From the NCBI GenBank assembly GCA_016218155.1, contig JACREQ010000011.1, positions 109,103-173,102 of the forward strand: a stretch of DNA of 64,000 bases. Reading direction: 5' to 3'. Positions 54,182-63,939 of this stretch are shown one piece after another. This stretch comes from Bacteroidia bacterium (GTDB taxonomy: Bacteria > Bacteroidota > Bacteroidia > Bacteroidales > GWA2-32-17). Under the pieces are notes generated by a model. That model did not search any database and was not told the DNA's origin. It worked only from the letters and a program-made list of their open reading frames with translations. Positions within the stretch are counted from its first letter, which is position 1. Every line of letters starts with the position of its first letter. The position numbers and the translations under genes were made by a program.

Positions 54182-55822
54182 TTACTTATTTGCAATTTTC
54201 TTCAAAAAAGGTTGAGAAATATTTTTCTTTAAATTACTATCTGATTTTTGTGGTGTTTTTACGGTTAATTCAGGGTGCTGAAATATTGCAAACTCTTTAG
54301 ATTTTCCAAAAAGATCAGGATGTAAATATTTCCCCTTTTGATTTGCTCTTTTTTCGGGTTGTACATTTAATGTTTCCTTATTTTTCTGAACATAAAGATC
54401 ATTACGTTTAGAATATACAGTCCATGAAACTTTTTGATTCGGATTTCCTCCGGCAATTGTAAACTGGTTTTCTTTTATTTCTTCTTTAATATATAGATCT
54501 GGAGCAGGTTTACCTATAGGAGTAAGTTCATAACTTGGTTCAATATTTATTGAATTATAATATTCGGGTAAAGTAATAACAGTTTCACCATTACTGTTTA
54601 AAGTTGCTGTTCCGCGATACATGTTAAGAACTTCTGGGGATTCAATGCAGAAATGTTTTAAAAATTTATTCTCTGGATCAAGTGGATTGTCAATAACAAA
54701 TGATTTTGTTCCTGAGCTACCTAATTCACCGTTTGAGTATACTCCGAATCCGGTTGCTAAATCGTTACTCTCACCAAAAACTCCAACCCATCCAAGTCCT
54801 GCTACTCCTACATTATTATTTACAGTTCCTGTGCTTAAGTTTTCGCCATAAACCCCAAAACCAAGATCCTGTGCAGTAAAGCCGACTACTCCGTTAAAGC
54901 CTTGTCCTTCAACGCCCCATCCGCCATTTGTTCTTGCGTTTATGCCGAAAGTTCCGGCAGTTCCAGTTGAAGTTTGTCCCCATACTCCGTAGTTGCCGTC
55001 ACCAATTACTCCGCAACCGTTTCCTGATCCAAGAGCATCGTTATTTTGTCCCCAAATTCCGGCTCCAAGTTGATAATTTGTTTCACCAACAATTCCATTA
55101 AAACCTTGACCTAATATGCCGTATCCGCCGTCTGTTCTAGCATTAACTCCCATTACACCGGCAACACCACCACCAGTTGCTGCAGTAAAAACACTACCGT
55201 AAACTCCTACACCTTGATTATTCCCATCGTAATATCCAGCAACGGCAGAGGTATAGCTGTTTGTACTTTTGTTATGAGCTTCAAAAGAATTGTATGGATT
55301 CGCTGTATTTGTATTGTCGGCATATAAAGAAACCCCGAAAGCTGAGTTTTGCCCTGCAATTGCAGTAGATGGGCTTCCTGATGTTCCTGCTGTTACATTA
55401 GCAATCAATGCTTCAGTATTTGTTGAAATACTTGATAAGTCAATTTGTATATTTCCATAATTTGCAGTAATTGTTCTTCCGGCTCCGTTTCCTCCACAGT
55501 TATATGCGTTATCTAGTGTTGTGCATACCGCTGAACCTGCTCCGATTTGTGTCCAGGCTGTTCCATTCCAAAAATAAAACACATTATCATTAGTATCAAA
55601 AACAAGTAATCCTGTTTGGGTTGTGTTTAATGATGTGTTCATTGCTGTACGCTGCAATGTTGTTAGACGTGGGATTAATAAACCTTTATTCGTTGAAGAT
55701 AGTTCCAGTATTGAGTTTGCATCAGGATTATTTGTGCCAATTCCAACATTATTTTGCGCTTTAATATTTATTGAAAATAAAATAGAGAAAATAAAAAAGC
55801 TGAATTTTAAAATATTTCTCAT
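54182..55822 (-). CDS. Secreted repeat protein with GVxG-type repeats
   Basis: I take the start at 55822 (MRNILKFSFF), giving 546 residues with a normal signal peptide; the 11 codons upstream do not look like one. The N-terminal part (VGIGTNNPDANSILELSSTNK and LLIPRLTTLQRTAMN) is a module common in Bacteroidota tail-fibre-like surface proteins. Two tandem repeats of about 70 residues follow (GVNARTDGGYGILGQGFNGI and GINARTNGGWGVEGQGFNGV) with GVxG/GVWGQ beta-turns, probably a beta-helix. It heads the operon with the type-B sorted adhesin (6 bp downstream) and PorP/SprF. Confidence 0.82.
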   Translation of the reverse strand: MRNILKFSFFIFSILFSINIKAQNNVGIGTNNPDANSILELSSTNKGLLIPRLTTLQRTAMNTSLNTTQTGLLVFDTNDNVFYFWNGTAWTQIGAGSAVCTTLDNAYNCGGNGAGRTITANYGNIQIDLSSISTNTEALIANVTAGTSGSPSTAIAGQNSAFGVSLYADNTNTANPYNSFEAHNKSTNSYTSAVAGYYDGNNQGVGVYGSVFTAATGGGVAGVMGVNARTDGGYGILGQGFNGIVGETNYQLGAGIWGQNNDALGSGNGCGVIGDGNYGVWGQTSTGTAGTFGINARTNGGWGVEGQGFNGVVGFTAQDLGFGVYGENLSTGTVNNNVGVAGLGWVGVFGESNDLATGFGVYSNGELGSSGTKSFVIDNPLDPENKFLKHFCIESPEVLNMYRGTATLNSNGETVITLPEYYNSINIEPSYELTPIGKPAPDLYIKEEIKENQFTIAGGNPNQKVSWTVYSKRNDLYVQKNKETLNVQPEKRANQKGKYLHPDLFGKSKEFAIFQHPELTVKTPQKSDSNLKKNISQPFLKKIANK

Positions 55823-55900
55823 GATTCTTAGTATTTTGGGTGAATAAAAATACAAATAATTTTAATTGAAAATAAATTTATGGTATCATTTAATTTAACT

Positions 55901-55932
55901 TTTCGAGATAGAATTTTCTTTTTCTATATTTG
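55901..55932 (+). promoter_or_regulatory. Promoter of pheT
   Basis: TTTC (55901-55904), a 20-bp spacer and TATATTTG (55925-55932), a full -7 match, lie 24 bp upstream of the pheT ATG. Confidence 0.5.
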
Positions 55933-55955
55933 TAAAATCAGAAATTATTTGAATT

Positions 55956-58409
55956 ATGAAGATATCGTATAACTGGCTAAGAGAATATATAAATACTGAT
56001 TTAGCCCCTGCAAAAATTGCCGAAATTCTTACAAGTATTGGGTTGGAGGTAGAGGCACTCGAGAAATTTGAGGTAGTAAAAGGTGGACTAAAAGGCTTGG
56101 TTGTAGGTCATGTTATGGAATGTCAGAAACACCCAGATGCAGACAAATTAAGCGTTACAAAAGTAAATATAGGGACCGATAATTTTTTAAATATTGTTTG
56201 TGGTGCACCAAATGTTGCCGTAAACCAAAAAGTTGTGGTAGCAGTAATTGGCACTACTTTGTATAAAGACGATAGCAGCTTCGAGATTAAACGTGCCAAA
56301 ATTCGTGGAATAGAATCCGAAGGAATGATTTGTGCCGAAGATGAGATTGGTTTGGGAGATTCGCATGCAGGTATAATGATTTTAAACGAAGATGCAGTCC
56401 CTGGAACTTCAATGCGTGAATATTTTAAAATAAATGATGATTATGTTTTTGAAATTGGTTTAACACCAAATAGAATTGATGCAGCTTCGCATTATGGTGT
56501 TGCAAGAGATCTGGCAGCATATTTACAGCATCGCAAACCTGTGGTTTTAGAAAAGCCATCAGTTGAGAGTTTTAAAGTTGACAATAATGATTTACCAATT
56601 ATTGTTGAAATTGAAAATAAAGAAGCTTGTGTGAGGTATACAGGTATAACAATTAGCAATATAGTTGTAAAAGATTCACCGATCTGGCTTCAGGACAGGT
56701 TGCGTTCAATAGGTTTACGACCAATAAATAATATTGTTGATGTAACAAATTATATTCTTTTTGAAACAGGTCAGCCACTTCATGCATTTGATGCCGATTA
56801 TATAAAAGGAAATAAAGTTATAATTAGAACCGCTGTAGATAATGCAAAATTTATCACTCTTGATGGCGTTGAACGTAGTTTGTCTTCAAACGATTTGATG
56901 ATATGTAATTCTGAAGAGGAAATGTGTATTGCCGGTGTTTTTGGCGGTATGCATAGTGGGGTTACCGAAAAGACAACAAAGATTTTTATTGAAAGTGCAA
57001 ATTTTAATCCTGTATTTGTTAGAAAAACAGCCCGCCGTCATGCTTTAGCTACCGATTCATCATTCAGATTCGAGCGTGGTGCCGATCCTAATATTACTGT
57101 TTATGCATTAAAGCGTGCATCAATGCTTATTAAGGAAATTACTGGAGGTGTTATATCTTCAAATATTGTTGATGTTTATCCAAAGCCTGTAAAGGATGTT
57201 ACAGTAGAAATTAGTTTTGCTAATGTTGACGAACTGATTGGAAAACAAATTCCAAAAGAAAATGTAAAAGAAATTATACGCTCTCTTGAAATAAAGATAA
57301 TAGCAGAAAAAGAGAAGAGCCTACTTTTAGAAATACCAGCATACAAAGTAGATGTTCTACGCGAAGTGGATGTTATCGAGGAAATTTTAAGAATATATGG
57401 TTATAACAACGTGGAAGTGTCAGATAGAGTAAGATCAAATATAAGTTATTCACAAAAACCTGATAAAGAAAAAATTAATAATATTATTTCTGATTATTTA
57501 GCTTCAAATGGTTATTTTGAAATGATGACAAATTCACTTACTAAGTCGTCATATTACGAAAATAAACCTTTCTGGAATGAAAAAAATTCTGTTAAAATTT
57601 TAAATCCTTTAAGTGCCGATTTGGGTGTAATGCGTCAGACTTTATTATTTGGTGGATTGGAATCTGTTTCATATAACATTAATCGCAAGAGCCAGGACCT
57701 GAAAATGTTTGAATTTGGAAATTGTTATGCTTATTGTCCTGATTTAACAAATGACAAGAAGAAGAACTCTTATTGTGAAGACTTAAGACTTGCACTTTTT
57801 ATTTCGGGAAATAAAAACTCTGAAAACTGGACATCGCAAACAACTCAGGTTAGTTATTATTACTTAAAAAGCTATGTTGAAAATATTTTAACAAGACTTG
57901 GTTGTCCTTTAAATCAGATAGCTGTATCGCAACCTGATGTAAATGTTTTTGCCGAAGGTCAAATGTATTTTTATAAAGGAAAGGAACTTGTTTCGTTAGG
58001 CTTGTTAAGTAAAAATATATTGAAGGAATTTGATATAAAGCAACCGGTTTATTTTGCTGAATTTTTATGGGATAATGTTTTGCCTAATCTAAATAATCAA
58101 AAAACTAAATTTCAGGAATTATCAAAATATCCTGAGGTTAGAAGAGATCTTGCTATGATTTTGGATAAGCAGATTCCATATTCTAAAATTGTTGAAATAG
58201 CTTCGAAGAGTGAGAAAAAATTTCTGCAAAACATTAATTTGTTTGATGTATATGAAGGAGATAAGATTCCAGAAGGTAAAAAATCTTATGCGGTAAGTTT
58301 TCATCTGCAAGATGTTACAAAAACACTAAACGATTTTCAGATTGATCAGATTATGAACAAACTTTCAGCTGCATTTGAAAAGGAATTAGGTGCACAGATA
58401 AGAAAATAA
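55956..58409 (+). CDS. pheT: Phenylalanyl-tRNA synthetase beta subunit
   Basis: An 817-residue subunit with a tRNA-binding (OB-fold) domain near the N-terminus (GLVVGHVMECQKHPDADKLS), the B3/B4 editing region (about 215-390, VRYTGITISNIVVKD), the B5 domain, the catalytic-like core (about 490-690) and the ferredoxin-fold anticodon-binding domain at the C-terminus (about 720-817, ELSKYPEVRRDLAMILDKQ). It pairs with PheS, not encoded here, to charge tRNA-Phe. Length and order are normal. Confidence 0.97.
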   Translation: MKISYNWLREYINTDLAPAKIAEILTSIGLEVEALEKFEVVKGGLKGLVVGHVMECQKHPDADKLSVTKVNIGTDNFLNIVCGAPNVAVNQKVVVAVIGTTLYKDDSSFEIKRAKIRGIESEGMICAEDEIGLGDSHAGIMILNEDAVPGTSMREYFKINDDYVFEIGLTPNRIDAASHYGVARDLAAYLQHRKPVVLEKPSVESFKVDNNDLPIIVEIENKEACVRYTGITISNIVVKDSPIWLQDRLRSIGLRPINNIVDVTNYILFETGQPLHAFDADYIKGNKVIIRTAVDNAKFITLDGVERSLSSNDLMICNSEEEMCIAGVFGGMHSGVTEKTTKIFIESANFNPVFVRKTARRHALATDSSFRFERGADPNITVYALKRASMLIKEITGGVISSNIVDVYPKPVKDVTVEISFANVDELIGKQIPKENVKEIIRSLEIKIIAEKEKSLLLEIPAYKVDVLREVDVIEEILRIYGYNNVEVSDRVRSNISYSQKPDKEKINNIISDYLASNGYFEMMTNSLTKSSYYENKPFWNEKNSVKILNPLSADLGVMRQTLLFGGLESVSYNINRKSQDLKMFEFGNCYAYCPDLTNDKKKNSYCEDLRLALFISGNKNSENWTSQTTQVSYYYLKSYVENILTRLGCPLNQIAVSQPDVNVFAEGQMYFYKGKELVSLGLLSKNILKEFDIKQPVYFAEFLWDNVLPNLNNQKTKFQELSKYPEVRRDLAMILDKQIPYSKIVEIASKSEKKFLQNINLFDVYEGDKIPEGKKSYAVSFHLQDVTKTLNDFQIDQIMNKLSAAFEKELGAQIRK

Positions 58410-58419
58410 TATTCAAATT

Positions 58420-58443
58420 GTCCTGCTGAGGTCAAAGCATCTT
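58420..58443 (+). repeat. Dispersed 3' element, copy E (degenerate)
   Basis: GTCCTGCTGAGGTCAAAGCATC starts 11 bp after the pheT stop and keeps the GTC-N-TGAG head of the family with a diverged tail. Confidence 0.45.
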
Positions 58444-58540
58444 GATGCAAAAGCAATTTGAATCAATCGGTCATTCATGTTATATGTTGCTGACACAATT
58501 AGTAGTGGCGGACATAATGACAAATTATTTTGAACTCACA

Positions 58541-59668
58541 TTAATTAATGTTCTCTACTTTCTTAAGAAAAAATTCCCCGTTGATAACAAGGAACAAACT
58601 ATACGAAAAATCTAAATTATATCTTAACAAATCATAATAGGTTTCACCTCTTACTTCTAAATTTATTCCTTTATAAACAGGTTGTTTAAATTGTAGTTTT
58701 GCTGTAACAAGTTGTTTTGCAGGTTCCCACCAATATCCGTATTTTCTTGAAACAGATTGCAAAATAACTTCACCTCGTGGAGCAATAAAGTGTTTGCTAT
58801 ACCAATAACTAAACATAATGCCAAATTTCCCTTTGTTTGCATAAATGTTCGATAAAAACCCCCATCCCTGTGAATAATACTGTATATGGGTGCTTGATGC
58901 ATCATAATATGAAACAAAAAAATTACTGGTTCCTATTTTAGGTTTGTGATTAATGTTAGGAATATAATTTAATTCGAAACCTGATGCTGTATTAAAATAT
59001 GTTTGAAGTTTGTCGGAATTGTTATTCCCTTGACCGCCTTTATGTGTTGCCATTCCCTGAATTGGTATAGAAAATTGAAGTTTATTTTCAGGTTTAAAAA
59101 ATTTAATTTTAGTTGTGGTTGCTAATGTAAATTCTTCTTGAAAAGGGTCTCCTATTAAAATAAATTTTTCCCAGTTAAGCCAAAGATCACCTTCAAAATG
59201 TTTAAAGTTTCCCAAAAATTGTATGCCTTGCTCTGGATTGTTTGTATAATGTCTGGAAAAGGAATAAAGTGGTTCTATTAATTTATGCTCAACAGTTCCG
59301 TGAATATTTCCTAATAATAAATCCATGTTTTTTGCAAACTTGTATTGACATCTAAACCAGGGAACAGATTTGCCGAACTCATCTCTTCCAGAATATTTTA
59401 AAAAATACCATCCGGCTTGTATTCTTACTTTTGGCGTAGGTTGATAATTCAAATAAGGCTTAAAAGAGTATCCCAGATATGTAAAACCATAATTTAGGTT
59501 ATTGAAATACTCGTTGTTATATAAAAAATTCTGGTTGTCAATACCCAACGATAATTTCATGCTGTCATTAGGATTAACTGGCTTAAAGCTGTTAAATATA
59601 GAATTATCAAATTGTCCGAAACAATATGAAGAAATAAAAATCAGAATAAAAATTATCGAAAATTTCAT
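58541..59668 (-). CDS. Predicted outer-membrane beta-barrel protein
   Basis: A 375-residue protein with signal peptide (1-18). Many amphipathic strands with aromatic girdles are visible (e.g. VRIQAGWYFLKYSGRD, FRCQYKFAKNMDLLLGNIHG, FGIMFSYWYSKHFIAPRG), ending with a strand-rich C-terminus. I recognise no family beyond a generic barrel. It follows the SpoIIE phosphatase genes on the same strand after 13 bp. Confidence 0.7.
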   Translation of the reverse strand: MKFSIIFILIFISSYCFGQFDNSIFNSFKPVNPNDSMKLSLGIDNQNFLYNNEYFNNLNYGFTYLGYSFKPYLNYQPTPKVRIQAGWYFLKYSGRDEFGKSVPWFRCQYKFAKNMDLLLGNIHGTVEHKLIEPLYSFSRHYTNNPEQGIQFLGNFKHFEGDLWLNWEKFILIGDPFQEEFTLATTTKIKFFKPENKLQFSIPIQGMATHKGGQGNNNSDKLQTYFNTASGFELNYIPNINHKPKIGTSNFFVSYYDASSTHIQYYSQGWGFLSNIYANKGKFGIMFSYWYSKHFIAPRGEVILQSVSRKYGYWWEPAKQLVTAKLQFKQPVYKGINLEVRGETYYDLLRYNLDFSYSLFLVINGEFFLKKVENIN

Positions 59669-59681
59669 GATGTAAAATTAG

Positions 59682-61868
59682 TTAAACTATTCGAACTCCA
59701 ATAATAAGTATATCGTCAATTTGTTCTTGTTTTCCCATCCACCTTTCAATATTGTATTCAAGTTCATTTTTTTGCTCTGACAATGTTTTTGAATTAATCT
59801 CGAGTAATAATTTTTTTAATCTTGACTGCATAAATTTTTTCCCGTCAGGTCCTCCAAACTGATCGTTATATCCATCACTAAATAAATATATGATATCGTC
59901 GATAGTGTAATTATAAACATGGTTAGTAAATGGTTTTTCGTCGGTAAGATGTACACCTATTGGCATTTTATCTCCTTTGAGTTCAATTAATTCATTGTTC
60001 TTAACAACGTATAATGGATTATTTGCACCAGCAAACTCAAGTTGTTTTTTATCCTTATTAATTATACAGAGTGAAATATCCATACCATCTTTTTGTTCGC
60101 CTGTTTTACCGGTTTGATGTAATGAGCGTTTTACATTTACCCTTAGCTGATTTAATATGTCGCTAGCAGATGGATTATTGATTTTTGTGATAATTTCATT
60201 TAAAAAAGCAACTCCCATCATACTCATAAATGCACCTGGAACGCCATGTCCTGTACAGTCTGCTGCGGCAATGTAAACTTTGTTATTCTGTTGTTGTATC
60301 CAGTAAAAATCACCGCTTACAATATCCCGTGGTCTATATAATATGAAATGTTCTGGCAAAGCATCTTTTATGAATTCAGTAGGAGGAAGAACAGCATTCT
60401 GTATTCTGCTAGCATAAAGTATGCTATCTGTAATTTTCTTTTGTTGAAGCGCAATTTTATCTCTGTGCATTGTTACCTCGTCACGTTGAGCTTCTATCTC
60501 ATCGCGTTGAGCCATAATTTCTTCATTCTTTTGTTGTATCTCAACATTTCTTTGTTTTAAAAGTGTATTTGCTTTTCTTTTAAGTTGAAGTGTTTTGTAT
60601 AAGGCTGATGAAAAGAAAATAATAATAACGAGCACAATAATAATTCCTAAAATAACATAATTTCTGTTTCTTAGTTCTTTTTGTTTTTTCTCAAGTTCAA
60701 GGTCTTTAAGTTTTTTATCTTTATTAAGAACTTCTATTTGCTGTTCTTTTTTTTCAGTTTGATATTTTGTTTCAATATCTGTCATCTGCTTTATGTTATC
60801 CGCCTTAAAAAGTGAGTCGGATAATTTAAAAGCCATTTTCTGATAAAAGTAAGCTTGTTTATAATCAGAAATTTTTCCGTAAGCATCTGCAAGGTTATTT
60901 GCAGTTTGTAATTGTGATGCACCGGAGTTCATTTCAATAGCTTTATTATAAGAAACCAATAAATGTTTTATTCCATTATTAAAGTCGCCCATGTCAATTT
61001 CTGAAATACCCAAAGTGTTATATCCGTAATATAAAGTAACCATATCTTCAGAGTTTTCATATAACTTAAGGTATTTTCTGGCAAATTTATTCCCCTTAAC
61101 AGGTTCATTTTTATTTAAAAATAAATTTGCAATATTAATATAAGCGGTTCCAAGTAAATATTTATTAGAGAACTCTTCAGCAATTGTTTCAAGTTTGATA
61201 TAATACTCGAGTGCATTGTCGTAATTTCCTGATTGTTTTTCGAGTACTCCAAGATTTGCATAGCAATACGCAGCATTCTCTCTGCTATTTGTTTTTATTG
61301 AAAGTTTTAATGCTTTTTCGTAATAACTTTTAGCCTTCTTAAATAATTTAATGTCACCATAAGTAGCACCAATATTAATATCTGATTGTATTAATCCGGC
61401 AGTGTCATGTAATTCTTCATAAATTCTTTCTGATTTTACATATTGTGATAATGATTTATCAAATATTGATAGTTCACTGTAATTTATTCCGATTAATGTA
61501 TAACTGTCAGCAATTCTTTTCTTGTCATTTATTTTGATAAATAATTCTATTGCTTTTTGAAAATATGTGTTTGATATTTCAAATTGACCATGCGAATAAT
61601 AAAAATCACCAAAATTATATTCACATTCTGCAAGTCCTCTGATGAAATTATAATTCTGAGATTGCTTTTTTATTAAATCCATTTCTTTAAAAAATGCTGT
61701 TGAATCTGACTCAATGTACAATTGAGCCAATTCAAGCATATAACCAATACGTATTTTGTAGTCTTTTTCATTCTGTATTTTCTTATTTAATTCTGCTTCG
61801 GTATATTTTTGAGCAACAGCTTTAAATGCAAACAGAATACAAAACGATAATAAAATAAACTTATACAT
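59682..61868 (-). CDS. TPR-sensor SpoIIE-type serine phosphatase
   Basis: A 728-residue protein: signal peptide or first anchor (1-19), extracytoplasmic TPR array (about 25-370), a coiled coil, one membrane helix (about 405-428), a second coiled coil (EIMAQRDEIEAQRDEVTMHR) and a cytoplasmic SpoIIE-type PP2C phosphatase (about 530-728). The phosphatase has RPRDIVSGDFYWIQQ, AADCTGHGVPGAFMSMMG and FSDGYNDQFGG, so the metal-binding aspartates are present. It is likely to dephosphorylate an anti-anti-sigma or similar regulator in response to a periplasmic cue. A second, related gene lies 6 bp upstream. Confidence 0.88.
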   Translation of the reverse strand: MYKFILLSFCILFAFKAVAQKYTEAELNKKIQNEKDYKIRIGYMLELAQLYIESDSTAFFKEMDLIKKQSQNYNFIRGLAECEYNFGDFYYSHGQFEISNTYFQKAIELFIKINDKKRIADSYTLIGINYSELSIFDKSLSQYVKSERIYEELHDTAGLIQSDINIGATYGDIKLFKKAKSYYEKALKLSIKTNSRENAAYCYANLGVLEKQSGNYDNALEYYIKLETIAEEFSNKYLLGTAYINIANLFLNKNEPVKGNKFARKYLKLYENSEDMVTLYYGYNTLGISEIDMGDFNNGIKHLLVSYNKAIEMNSGASQLQTANNLADAYGKISDYKQAYFYQKMAFKLSDSLFKADNIKQMTDIETKYQTEKKEQQIEVLNKDKKLKDLELEKKQKELRNRNYVILGIIIVLVIIIFFSSALYKTLQLKRKANTLLKQRNVEIQQKNEEIMAQRDEIEAQRDEVTMHRDKIALQQKKITDSILYASRIQNAVLPPTEFIKDALPEHFILYRPRDIVSGDFYWIQQQNNKVYIAAADCTGHGVPGAFMSMMGVAFLNEIITKINNPSASDILNQLRVNVKRSLHQTGKTGEQKDGMDISLCIINKDKKQLEFAGANNPLYVVKNNELIELKGDKMPIGVHLTDEKPFTNHVYNYTIDDIIYLFSDGYNDQFGGPDGKKFMQSRLKKLLLEINSKTLSEQKNELEYNIERWMGKQEQIDDILIIGVRIV

Positions 61869-61874
61869 GCTTAA

Positions 61875-63851
61875 TTATTCAAAACAAATCCCCAAAAATA
61901 AAATATCATCAACCTGATTGTAATTTTTCTTCCAACTATGGAAAGAATTTTTTAATACCTTCTCTTGCTCAGAACATGGCAACTTGCTTATTTGCAAGCA
62001 TAAATTCTTAAGAGCATTATATTTGAATTTTTTACCTTTTTCTCCGCCGAATTGATCTGCATACCCGTCTGAGAATAAATAAAAGAAGTCTCCTTTTTCA
62101 ACTTTAACTGAATGAATTTTAAATGGTTTTTCGTCCCCGTAATAAATACCTATTGGCATTTTGTCAGGTTTATAATCAAATAATTCTCCGTCTCTTACAT
62201 GGTAAATTGGGTTGTTGGCACCAGCAATTTCAGCAATTTTTGTAATCTGATTAAAAGTTATTATCGATATATCCATTCCATCTTTTGAGCCACCTTCGTT
62301 TTCTGTTTGATGTAGAGAATATACCACTTTTTCTCTAAGATTATCTAAAAGTGCACCTGCTGATAAACAATTATACCTGTCTAAAATTTCATTTAAGAAT
62401 GCAACTCCCAACATGCTCATAAAAGCTCCCGGAACTCCATGACCAGTGCAGTCTGCAACAGCCACATAAATTGTATCTCCTTTTTTTCTTGTCCAGTAAA
62501 AGTCACCGCTAACAATATCCCGTGGTAAATAAAAAACAAAATGATCCAAGAAAAGTTGTGTTGTTAATAATTCTGGTGGGAGTAAGGCGTGTTGTATTTT
62601 ACTGGCATATGTTATACTGTCAGTAATATCTTTGTTTTGTGTTAATATTTGGTCGCGCTGACGGGCAAGAAAGTCTCGTTGAGCTTCAATTTCATCTCTT
62701 TGAGTTTCAATTTCTTCTTTTTGTTGTATAATTTCAGAGTTTTGTCTTGAAATTTCAATATTTTTTAAATTAAGAATTTTATTTGCCTTCTTCTTAATTC
62801 TATAGCTTCTAAATATTGCAATACTCATTAATCCGAATAACAACAGAGCAATTAAAACAAAGTATAAAACAATTTGTTGCTTTTTTAGGTCGGCAATACT
62901 TTTATTTAAGCTTGATTTCTGAGTATCTATTAAACTTTGTTGCGAAGAAATTTCGTCTTTTTGTAAATCAATTTTTGCTTTTTGTACTTCGTATTCAGCA
63001 ATTTGTTCTTTTAAAAGTTTTTGAGTGTTTTTTATATCAATTTGTTGTCTTAGTAATTCAATCTCCTGACGTTTTAATGTAGCTGATGTTATTGTTACTA
63101 ATTTATTTTTTTCAAATATTTCCTGTTGTAAATTATTTAATTTTTCTTGTTTTAAATTTAATTCAGCTTCTTTTTGCGAAATATTTGATCCTAGTTTTAA
63201 TATATGTTCTTCTTTTAATTTAATTTTTTTTTCTTGTTCTTTTAAAATTAACGATTGTTGTTCAACTGTTTCTTTTTCTAAAGCTAAATCTGTTTCACTT
63301 TTTTGATATAATTTTTCCCAGTCTTCTTCATAATTTTTTGCAACAACATAGAGTAATGAATTAACTTTCATTCCTCTAGCAGTAATATTTTCTTTATTTA
63401 TTTCTACTCTTTTTAAAGAATTCCGAGGAAAAAAATTAATCATAATGCCTCTATAGTCATTACAGCTATCAGTAATAAGTAGAGTTGACCAATTGCTTAT
63501 AATAGAGTCTATTTTAGGTACCTCATAATTGTTTTTATAGGCTATATATAATATTGGAACAAATTTTATTTCATCAAGGCTATTAAAATGAATTATTTCA
63601 ATTTTCTTCCATTTTAGTATTCGAAATTTGCAAATTTTCTTAAGTAAGCTGTACATTAATGAATCAGAGCCATAAACTCCAATGGTAAATTTATCAGAAT
63701 TCTTTTGAAATGTTTTGTCTTTCCAGTTTATATATGCCCCGAAATTAATGATATGTTCGGCCTTAATGCGATCTTTTAATGTGACTTGCTGTCCAATCAC
63801 AGTTATGCAAGAAATACTAATTATTAAAGCTATTATTGCAATTCTTTTCAT
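61875..63851 (-). CDS. YfiR-like sensor SpoIIE-type serine phosphatase
   Basis: A 658-residue protein: signal peptide (1-20), a YfiR/DUF4154-like periplasmic domain (about 22-180, IKAEHIINFGAYINW), a long coiled coil (about 190-325), one membrane helix (about 330-348), a short coiled coil (EIETQRDEIEAQRDFLARQR) and a SpoIIE-type phosphatase (about 455-658; RDIVSGDFYWTRK, VADCTGHGVPGAFMSMLG, FSDGYADQFGG). It shares the C-terminal half with the next gene, so the two are paralogous receptors with different input domains. Confidence 0.85.
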   Translation of the reverse strand: MKRIAIIALIISISCITVIGQQVTLKDRIKAEHIINFGAYINWKDKTFQKNSDKFTIGVYGSDSLMYSLLKKICKFRILKWKKIEIIHFNSLDEIKFVPILYIAYKNNYEVPKIDSIISNWSTLLITDSCNDYRGIMINFFPRNSLKRVEINKENITARGMKVNSLLYVVAKNYEEDWEKLYQKSETDLALEKETVEQQSLILKEQEKKIKLKEEHILKLGSNISQKEAELNLKQEKLNNLQQEIFEKNKLVTITSATLKRQEIELLRQQIDIKNTQKLLKEQIAEYEVQKAKIDLQKDEISSQQSLIDTQKSSLNKSIADLKKQQIVLYFVLIALLLFGLMSIAIFRSYRIKKKANKILNLKNIEISRQNSEIIQQKEEIETQRDEIEAQRDFLARQRDQILTQNKDITDSITYASKIQHALLPPELLTTQLFLDHFVFYLPRDIVSGDFYWTRKKGDTIYVAVADCTGHGVPGAFMSMLGVAFLNEILDRYNCLSAGALLDNLREKVVYSLHQTENEGGSKDGMDISIITFNQITKIAEIAGANNPIYHVRDGELFDYKPDKMPIGIYYGDEKPFKIHSVKVEKGDFFYLFSDGYADQFGGEKGKKFKYNALKNLCLQISKLPCSEQEKVLKNSFHSWKKNYNQVDDILFLGICFE

Positions 63852-63892
63852 TTCAATCTTAAAGATGTAAAATTAAAAAGATTACGTTAAAT

Positions 63893-63922
63893 AAAAAACG
63901 CCTGCAATTGCAGGCGTTTTTT
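63893..63922. terminator. Bidirectional terminator
   Basis: A perfect 30-bp palindrome (63893-63922) with GC-rich CGCCTGCA core and T/A-runs on both ends lies between the SpoIIE gene start and the gene at the right edge, about 18 bp after that gene's stop. Confidence 0.85.
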
Positions 63923-63939
63923 ATTTATGTTTGTTAGTG

